64,000 nt of DNA from Acherontichlamydia pituitae (GTDB lineage Bacteria > Chlamydiota > Chlamydiia > Chlamydiales > Rhabdochlamydiaceae). Of this stretch, positions 58,481-64,000 are shown one piece after another. Location: contig JAHCAX010000005.1 of NCBI GenBank assembly GCA_019634675.1, positions 84,539 through 148,538 on the forward strand, read 5' to 3'. How positions within the stretch are numbered: position 1 is the first letter of the stretch; the number at the start of each line of letters is the position of its first letter. The notes under the pieces were generated by a model. It was not told where the DNA came from and made no database searches. It saw only the letters and a program-made list of their open reading frames with translations. Position numbers and translations under genes: made by a program.

Positions 58481-59785
58481 CTATACGCCTTCTTTAAGGC
58501 CGAGCTTCACGGCTTTTCCACGCGTGTACTCTTTGTCGGGATGGTGGAAGAGGATGACAATGACGACAGCCATGAGCGTAAATCCTCCGAGGAGAAGGAA
58601 CGCCCCTTGGTAGTTGTGGGTCATGTCGATCAGCCAGCCGGTCATAAGTGGAGCAATGATCCCTGCAAGGGACAAGCAGCTCGATGTGATCCCTTGCGAC
58701 GAGCCTGAGCGCTCTTTGGCGACGTCGATATTGACGCTGAAGAATGCAGGCTGCGGCATCAGGCCGAATCCAAGCCCTAAGCTTAAGAAAAGGATCGACA
58801 TGCCCAGAGAACTTGTGAACCCAAGGATCACAAAGCAGATGGCTGCAAGCAGCTGGCTGCCCCAGATCAGATGGGAGCGCGCAATCCGGCGGTTGTTTGT
58901 TTTCTTATAGAGCCAGTCGGAAAGGAATCCACCGGCTTTTAAGAAGGCTGCGCCGATAAGCCATGGAATCGTGAGGTACCAGCCGACGCTCTTGAGGTTC
59001 AGGTTGTGTTGGGAAAGGAAATAACCCGGGAGCCATAGGGTCGCAAAGAACAGCATGTAGCCAAAAGCAAAGTAGGCGAAGTTGTTAGCGAGCAGGGTAG
59101 GGTGGGTCAGGATGAAGTTCCAATCGATTTTTTCTTTGTCTTCTTTGGTCATTTGCGTGCGGGAAGTTGCGATCAGCTTCTTCTCTGCGTCATTGGTGTA
59201 GCGGGAGTCTTCAGGACGGTCCCTAAAGAGCCAGAACCAGAAGAAAGCCCAGATGATGCCAAGGCCGCTGATAATGGCGAACATCGCCCTCCAGCCTAGG
59301 TCGACGACGAGATAGGAGGTGATCGGAGCGCCAACAACGGCAGATAAGGGGATGGCGACCAGGCCGAGGGACAAGGCGCGGGCCCTCTCAGAGGCCGGGA
59401 GCCAGTCGCTGACGGTGCGGGTCATAGCGGGGAAGTGGGGGCCTTCCGTTACTCCTAAAAGGAAGCGTAGGCCGATAAATCCCCAGAAGCCTGCAGCAAG
59501 GCCCAAGAGTCCGACGCATAAAGACCAGGTAATAGCTGCCAACGCCCATACGATACGGGAACCCCAAACGTCGACGAGCCATCCTCCAAACGCGGTCAGG
59601 AGGACGTACCCGACAGCAAAAGCGGAGAGGATCATCCCGAACTGGGTATCGGTGAAGTTAAACTCCTGTTTGAGGGGCTCGATAACGAACGAGATCGCTG
59701 AACGGTCGATGAAGTTGACAAGCGTGATGAAGAAGACCAAGCTTGCGACAACCCAGCGGTAGTGTGAAGGGCGTATGTTTTGCAT
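58481..59785 (-). CDS. MFS transporter of the anion:cation symporter (hexuronate/phthalate-type) group (434 aa)
   Basis: Twelve hydrophobic helices. MFS marks: NFIDRSAISFVIEPLKQEFN in helix 1, GGWLVDVWGSRIVWALA in the loop 2-3 motif, FLLGVTEGPHFPAMTRTVSD then WLPASERARA, typical of the ACS family (hexuronate, glucarate, phthalate or tartrate transporters), and a second-half repeat GFLSDWLYKKTNNRR. The substrate is probably an organic acid, but it cannot be named. The start ATG at 59785 is followed by a typical MQNIRPSHYRWVV. A single gene. Confidence 0.85.
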   Translation of the reverse strand: MQNIRPSHYRWVVASLVFFITLVNFIDRSAISFVIEPLKQEFNFTDTQFGMILSAFAVGYVLLTAFGGWLVDVWGSRIVWALAAITWSLCVGLLGLAAGFWGFIGLRFLLGVTEGPHFPAMTRTVSDWLPASERARALSLGLVAIPLSAVVGAPITSYLVVDLGWRAMFAIISGLGIIWAFFWFWLFRDRPEDSRYTNDAEKKLIATSRTQMTKEDKEKIDWNFILTHPTLLANNFAYFAFGYMLFFATLWLPGYFLSQHNLNLKSVGWYLTIPWLIGAAFLKAGGFLSDWLYKKTNNRRIARSHLIWGSQLLAAICFVILGFTSSLGMSILFLSLGLGFGLMPQPAFFSVNIDVAKERSGSSQGITSSCLSLAGIIAPLMTGWLIDMTHNYQGAFLLLGGFTLMAVVIVILFHHPDKEYTRGKAVKLGLKEGV

Positions 59786-59823
59786 AGTGTCCTTAAGTAA
59801 AAAATTAATAATTGAATTTTTTT

Positions 59824-60342
59824 TCAGTTTGTCTCATCGGCAGCCGTTTCCGACAGCTCTTCAATCATGCCAACCCTTCTGACTTCGAGTTGGGATTCTG
59901 CGATAAGAAATTTTTGATTGCCTACTTGAACGAGGTAAAGCATTGACTTGGGGCTAAGAGGCTTTCTTTCGATCACCTGGATCGATCGGTTTGAGCCGAA
60001 GCCGCGCAGCCTTCCATGCCCGAGGCGGCGGATAACCCAAAATGTCAATAAGACGAACACGATGAGGACAATGACGGTGAGGATCATTTTCACAAATGCG
60101 CCTTCATAGGACTGGGACTGCGCTGTGGAGGTAGTATGGAAGGGGAATTCGTGGGTTGTTGGAGCTGGTTCTGCTGAGGGAGGCTGGGATCCTTGTGAGG
60201 TTGGAGAAGCCGGGGAGGCTGGCGTTGGCGCAGCTGCCGGAGCGGTCTGTTCTTTTTTTGCCGGCTCGTCTGCTATGGCCGCAGAATGGCTTGCGCATAG
60301 CAAGGCAGAGAAGATTAAAATGAATTGTAGAACTTTTTTCAT
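59824..60342 (-). CDS. FliO-like exported membrane protein (172 aa)
   Basis: The ATG at 60342 (MKKVLQF) is chosen as the start of a signal peptide (FILIFSALLCASHSAAIADE); a GTG-type start three codons upstream is possible. An Ala/Pro/Ser/Thr-rich linker (about 27-75) is followed by one membrane helix (FVKMILTVIVLIVFVLLTFW) and a C-terminal domain RSIQVIERKPLSPKSMLYLV then QVGNQKFLIAESQLEVRRV, the pattern of FliO (PF04347), which helps assemble the FliPQR export gate. No other flagellar gene is in the window. Confidence 0.75.
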   Translation of the reverse strand: MKKVLQFILIFSALLCASHSAAIADEPAKKEQTAPAAAPTPASPASPTSQGSQPPSAEPAPTTHEFPFHTTSTAQSQSYEGAFVKMILTVIVLIVFVLLTFWVIRRLGHGRLRGFGSNRSIQVIERKPLSPKSMLYLVQVGNQKFLIAESQLEVRRVGMIEELSETAADETN

Positions 60343-60462
60343 TACCACCATGCGGTTAAAAAAATAGTCTGTATGCTTTTCCGTTTTTTTTCAACGGTTA
60401 TTGTGGCATTGCCGGATGAATTTTGCTAACCTGTAGCTGCACTTTAGAAATGAGGAGGCGCT

Positions 60463-61311
60463 ATGGGGGAACATAAGGGTTGGATCGCATTGGACATCGA
60501 CGGGACGATCACAGACCAGCTGCACCATGTGCCGCCGGAGGTCTGCCTCTATTTAAAGTCTTTGCACAAAGAGGGATGGCAGCTCATTTTCATTACGGGA
60601 AGGACCTTTTCTTTTGGCTTCAGCGTGCTTCGGGTCCTTGATTTCCCTTTCTTCGTCGCCGTTCAAAATGGGGCGGACATCATTCAGATGCCGGAACAAA
60701 GGCTGGTCTCCAGGTCCTATCTGCCAGGAGACATGATCGCGTCTCTAGAAAAAATTTACACCGACCAGGAAGAGGACTTCATCATTTATGCCGGCTACCA
60801 GCATGGGGACTTTTGCTATTACAGGCCCAGCAGGTTTTCTTCTGAGCTCATGGTCCATGTGGAAAAGATCAAGGCCCTTTCCCCAGAGCCCTGGAGAGCT
60901 GTCGACACATTTGATTTTGCACAGAACGAGGCGTTTCCTTTGATCAAGTGCTTAGGCGACGAAACCCTGATGCGCAGGGTGAATGCTTCTCTAAAAGAAA
61001 TTGAAGGAGTTTGCGCTTCTATGATCCGCGATCCGCTTGCGGAAGGTGTTTTTCTCAATTTAGTGACCGATCGGCAGGCCGACAAAGGGAAAGCTTTGGA
61101 GAGGGCGATCGCTCAATTTGGAAAGCGGGGAAAGGTCATTGCGGCAGGCGATGACCGGAACGATATCAGTATGCTGGAGACGGCCGATTTCAGCATTGTG
61201 ATGCAGACAGCGCCGGCTGAAATGCTTGAGGCGGCCGACCTAATCGGCAAACCTGCAACGGAAAGGGGAATCATCGGAGCATTAAAAGAGGCGATAGCAC
61301 ATGTTGGATAA
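60463..61311 (+). CDS. HAD-superfamily (Cof-like, IIB) phosphatase (282 aa)
   Basis: HAD hydrolase with a cap. Motif I ALDIDGTITD (residues 9-18; Asp nucleophile in DxDGT), motif II FITGRTFSF, a Lys in FPLIKCLGDE or DKGKALERAI as motif III, and motif IV AAGDDRNDISML. These enzymes dephosphorylate sugar phosphates or other metabolites. The C-terminal TERGIIGALKEAI is typical of Cof proteins (usually NGV.. DGV.. IEK). Its last 11 bases overlap the next gene. Confidence 0.88.
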   Translation: MGEHKGWIALDIDGTITDQLHHVPPEVCLYLKSLHKEGWQLIFITGRTFSFGFSVLRVLDFPFFVAVQNGADIIQMPEQRLVSRSYLPGDMIASLEKIYTDQEEDFIIYAGYQHGDFCYYRPSRFSSELMVHVEKIKALSPEPWRAVDTFDFAQNEAFPLIKCLGDETLMRRVNASLKEIEGVCASMIRDPLAEGVFLNLVTDRQADKGKALERAIAQFGKRGKVIAAGDDRNDISMLETADFSIVMQTAPAEMLEAADLIGKPATERGIIGALKEAIAHVG

Positions 61312-62593
61312 TCTTGAGGAGATGAAACGAAAGCCGGTCGAATTGAATTTAGCGGCTGCCAAAAAACGGAAAAGCGCGCAGACTGGTTTTGTCCACAACT
61401 GCCATACAAGTCTTCCGGGCGAGAGGCATGACACGATCCCCCTCTATGAGAATTTTTGCTATGCGCTAGCGTTGTTGCGCAGCCGCACCAGCGAGCATGT
61501 CCTCGAAGCGAAGTCGCTTTTGGAAAAGCTGGCGGCATTTGAGGCCGGCGGCAACTTTCCGATCTATTTACATGAATATCCTGAATGCAAGGACAGGTCG
61601 TTAAGCTTGCATATCCTTCCTATTTTGTTTTGGACGCTGCGCGATTTTCGTTTGGTCTTGGGCGAAGCTCTTTGCACTCAGCTTGAAGAGCTGGTCGAGC
61701 GGATCTTGTTGCACGCGGAGCGGGTCCATGGGGAAAGGCCTCTTTCCGCTGCGGCTTGGAACAAGTGGAAAGCTTATGCGAGTCCTGACCAGATCGCCGA
61801 TCAGGTTTTTACGACAGCAGAAGATTGGGCGCATTATCTGATCGCTCTGCAAATTGCTCATGCCAAAGGCGCGGACATTTCAAATGCGCTTGCAACAGTG
61901 GGCGGCCGATGGCATTCCCATCTGCATGCGTTTTTGGGGCCTAACCTTCAAGAAAGGACCGAACCAGTGGTAACTCTGTTTGATCTGTTTTTGGGGCATT
62001 CCCAGCACTCCTATGCGGCTCGGGCTTTGATCGATCATCCGATCCACTTGCAAGCGGCCCTTGTGCATCCTATTCAGTCTATCCCTTCTACTAAAACAGG
62101 TTCTTTTGAACAGGTGCTTACCGATGATCCCCGCCAAGGTTATGTTGCGTTTTGGGGAGATGGGAAGGCCACGCATAGCTTATGCTGCGATCATCGGAAA
62201 AGTGTAATGAAAGCCGATCTGATGGAAAACGGCGCCGAGCTCCTTTTCACTTTACCGGAAGGCTGGGAGCCTAGCGAACAGCCGGAAATGCCTTTAGGCC
62301 TATTTTGCAACTTGTCCGATGAGCATGCTCTGTTCATCAACGGGCAAAAGGCAACCGCTTTTCAACTAGGCGATTTGATCGAGATCTGTATGGAAGGAAG
62401 GAAGGTCGCTGTCGAGTTTTCTTGTATCGAAGGGGAAGGGGTGTTCTTCGGACATCTGCTGCGAGCGAATCGGCCGACGCAGCAAAGCTGTGTTGGGACG
62501 CAACGGTTTGATGCGCATGATTGGCTGTTAGCGATCCGTACCGTTAGGCGTTCTGCGCATTGCCAACTAGCCTTGAAGATTTCTGTGGTTTGA
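61301..62593 (+). CDS. Protein of unknown function co-transcribed with the HAD phosphatase (430 aa)
   Basis: Starts 11 bases before the HAD gene ends, so translation is probably coupled. The first 25 residues are basic (MKRKPVELNLAAAKKRKSAQ). The middle is helical, His and Trp rich (WNKWKAYASPDQIADQVFTT; TVGGRWHSHLHAFLGPN). The C-terminal 150 residues look beta-rich (VEFSCIEGEGVFFGHLLRAN). The toroid-then-beta arrangement recalls heparinase/alginate-lyase-like folds, but no specific motif confirms it. A metabolic role linked to a phosphorylated sugar is possible. Confidence 0.7.
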   Translation: MLDNLEEMKRKPVELNLAAAKKRKSAQTGFVHNCHTSLPGERHDTIPLYENFCYALALLRSRTSEHVLEAKSLLEKLAAFEAGGNFPIYLHEYPECKDRSLSLHILPILFWTLRDFRLVLGEALCTQLEELVERILLHAERVHGERPLSAAAWNKWKAYASPDQIADQVFTTAEDWAHYLIALQIAHAKGADISNALATVGGRWHSHLHAFLGPNLQERTEPVVTLFDLFLGHSQHSYAARALIDHPIHLQAALVHPIQSIPSTKTGSFEQVLTDDPRQGYVAFWGDGKATHSLCCDHRKSVMKADLMENGAELLFTLPEGWEPSEQPEMPLGLFCNLSDEHALFINGQKATAFQLGDLIEICMEGRKVAVEFSCIEGEGVFFGHLLRANRPTQQSCVGTQRFDAHDWLLAIRTVRRSAHCQLALKISVV

Positions 62594-62622
62594 AGTCAAT
62601 TCAGAGAATGTCATTTGATCCA

Positions 62623-62650
62623 TAGCATGTCCAGTGTCCTGGACATGCTA
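62623..62650. terminator. Hairpin between convergent genes
   Basis: A perfect 11-bp stem TAGCATGTCCA/TGGACATGCTA with a 6-base loop between the forward 430-aa gene and the reverse fabI gene. There is no T-run on either side, so termination is likely but not certain. Confidence 0.5.
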
Positions 62651-62660
62651 CGATTGGAGA

Positions 62661-63593
62661 TTATGCTTGGGCGCCGCAGCACTGGGATTGCGGTTCTGAA
62701 TGCAGGGCCGGGCTGTCGACGGCGATGCCCATGGCATGCAGGCCGTTGTCGACGTAGAGGGTGACGCCGGAGATTGCAGCTGCAAGCGGAGAGCACAGGA
62801 ATGCTGCGCTTTGTCCTACTTCTTCTGCTGTGAGGTCTTTGGCAAGAGGCGCATTGGCCTTGGAGTATTCGATCATACTGTCGATAAAACCGATCGCGCG
62901 GGCAGCTCTACTGCGCAACGGGCCTGCGGAAATGACGTTGATCCGGATTCCCCACTTGCGGCCAGCTTCCCATGCAAGGGTGCGGGTGTCGCTTTCGAGG
63001 GCTGCTTTCGCAGAGCTCATGCCGCCACCGTAGCCGGGAATGACTCGTTCTGATGCGATGTAGGAGAGGGAGATCGCCGATCCATCAGCGCTGATATGAG
63101 GGCCGAAATGGGCAACGAGGCTGACGAACGAGTAGCTGGAAGAGCTAAGGGCTGCCAGATAGCCGTTGCGCGATGTTTCTAGAAGGGGTTTTTTAACTTC
63201 AGGCCCGTTGGCGAGGGCATGGACTAGGATGTTGATCTTGCCGAAGTCTTTGGCGACTTGAGCAGCTACTTCTGAGATCGTGTAGCCTGCGGCATCGACG
63301 TATCGCTTGTTCTCTTTGATCTCTTGGGGAACGTCTTCCGGTTTGTCGAAAGCCGCGTCGAGGGCGTAGACTTTGAGGTATTCCATTTTCTTTCCATTGG
63401 AAAGCTGGCGGGACTCATCGAACTTGCCTTGCGCCCACGATGTGGTGAAGATCTTCAGAAGAGGGGTCCATGTGCCGATGATGATCTCTGCGCCGGCCTC
63501 TGCTAGGGCTTTTGCGATAGCCCATCCATAGCCTTGATCATCACCGATACCTGCGATAAATGCCTTTTTTCCCTTTAGATCGATGCTTAACAT
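62661..63593 (-). CDS. fabI: Enoyl-[acyl-carrier-protein] reductase (310 aa)
   Basis: NADH-dependent short-chain reductase that completes each round of fatty-acid elongation. Seen: GIGDDQGYGWAIAKALAEAG (cofactor loop), ILVHALANGPEVKKPLLETS, SLSYIASERVIPGYGGGMSS followed by AKAALES (Tyr-x6-Lys type catalytic pair of FabI), IRINVISAGPLRSRAARAIG and LYVDNGLHAMGI. The large insertion after GTWTPLLK (about residues 40-85) is typical of the plant-plastid and chlamydial FabI group. The Cys-rich tail SQCCGAQA is unusual. A single gene. Confidence 0.95.
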   Translation of the reverse strand: MLSIDLKGKKAFIAGIGDDQGYGWAIAKALAEAGAEIIIGTWTPLLKIFTTSWAQGKFDESRQLSNGKKMEYLKVYALDAAFDKPEDVPQEIKENKRYVDAAGYTISEVAAQVAKDFGKINILVHALANGPEVKKPLLETSRNGYLAALSSSSYSFVSLVAHFGPHISADGSAISLSYIASERVIPGYGGGMSSAKAALESDTRTLAWEAGRKWGIRINVISAGPLRSRAARAIGFIDSMIEYSKANAPLAKDLTAEEVGQSAAFLCSPLAAAISGVTLYVDNGLHAMGIAVDSPALHSEPQSQCCGAQA

Positions 63594-63835
63594 AGAGCCC
63601 TCCTCAAAATAAGATTTGCTGTTTATCCAGTGTGACTAAAGAGCATGTTATAACATATTTCAAGGAATTGGACAACCCACTTAAGAGAAGAGGGCGGGTT
63701 TTGAGAGTAATAGATTTTTTAATCCGTAGAATAAAGGAATAGGCTCATAGGGTTCCGCCGCAAAGATGTTGATTTTTGAGAGGAGTCTGCCCTGGGATAA
63801 ATTTTATTTTAATCCATTCGGAAGGGAATCGAATA

Positions 63836-63865
63836 TGCAGCCGTTCTTGAATTTGAACGGCTGCA
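63836..63865. terminator. Hairpin TGCAGCCGTTC/GAACGGCTGCA
   Basis: A perfect 11-bp stem with an 8-base loop. No T-run follows closely and no adjacent gene ends here, so it may belong to a repeat rather than act as a terminator. Confidence 0.45.
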
Positions 63866-63915
63866 TTAGGCTTAAGAGACGTTCTCTGAATTAGAACAGT
63901 TTGCTTTTCGTGCCT

Positions 63916-63997
63916 TTTTTGAGCCATTTGCATGTTGTTGTTTGCCCTAGTTAATTTAACTATGTGCTACACAACAACATGCAAATGGCTCAAAAAA
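63916..63997. repeat. Perfect 27-bp inverted repeat at the window end
   Basis: TTTTTTGAGCCATTTGCATG... (63916-63942) is exactly complementary to 63971-63997, with 28 bases between. Each arm begins with a T6 (A6) run, so the transcript forms a strong terminator-like hairpin in either direction. Mobile-element ends are another option. Confidence 0.6.
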
Positions 63998-64000
63998 TCC

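Larger units (their letters stand above)
63594..64000. other. 407-base terminal gap with two inverted repeats
   Basis: It contains a hairpin at 63836-63865 and the long inverted repeat 63916-63997. A 62-codon reverse frame (63745-63933) overlaps both hairpins and is not taken as a gene. Confidence 0.45.

Noticed and set aside
63745..63933. 62-codon reverse frame near the window end
   Set aside because: It spans a perfect hairpin and one arm of a long inverted repeat and shows no recognisable protein; more likely repeat DNA.

Overview
The window comes from a chlamydia-related bacterium (phylum Chlamydiota, an amoeba- or animal-associated family outside Chlamydiaceae; species not determined). 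The signs are: a type III secretion translocon operon laid out like the chlamydial lcrH-copB-copD cluster; several large porins of the Legionella-MOMP/chlamydial MOMP-like type; inclusion-membrane-like proteins with bilobed hydrophobic segments; many large coiled-coil or helical orphan proteins that look like secreted effectors; and a short-chain FabI and a HemL of ordinary bacterial type. No tRNA or rRNA gene was recognised.

Layout. 0-5 kb: a truncated reverse-strand gene with a kinase-like start, two orphan genes, and a tandem pair of membrane-anchored GNAT acetyltransferase paralogues. 5-7 kb: a secreted orphan and a PiT phosphate permease diverge from a 187-bp palindromic element. 7-17.6 kb: an accessory block with an HD-domain/orphan operon, a 729-aa orphan, two TraB/TIKI-like paralogues flanking a reverse-strand protein with an NLS-like motif, and a zeta-toxin-like P-loop kinase. 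17.8-22.5 kb: a compact operon, mlaE-mlaF-mlaD-yqgE-aminotransferase. 22.6-23.3 kb: an RHH/Doc toxin-antitoxin pair with three perfect 8-bp operator repeats. 23.4-26 kb: the T3SS translocon operon. 26-30 kb: a membrane orphan, an Old Yellow Enzyme homologue and an EEP-family phosphodiesterase. 30-39.5 kb: tamA-tamB diverging from three tandem MOMP-like porins that share a duplicated promoter. 39.6-44.4 kb: hemL, an acidic orphan, an atypical Ser/Thr kinase and a YafQ-type toxin-antitoxin pair. 44.5-48.8 kb: an operon of an NfeD-family membrane protease, a short NfeD, a FloA flotillin, a small membrane protein and YggS. 48.8-57 kb: orphan and coiled-coil genes including a large Inc candidate, then an ExoD-like protein. 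57-64 kb: a fourth MOMP-like porin, an MFS transporter, a FliO-like protein, a HAD phosphatase with an overlapping orphan, FabI, and a terminal inverted repeat.

The conserved core concerns the envelope: Mla lipid transport, TamAB, MOMP-like porins, NfeD/FloA microdomains, FabI and the T3SS translocon. The accessory genes are mostly single, separated by AT-rich gaps, and several share an extended -10 promoter of the form TGN-TATRAT. Short palindromic elements of mosaic composition lie in several gaps, two of them abutting or supplying stop codons. The observations most worth following are the TIKI-like pair, the Inc-like GNAT pair, the atypical kinase, the orphan zeta-like kinase, the shared promoter architecture of the porin array and the palindromic repeats.
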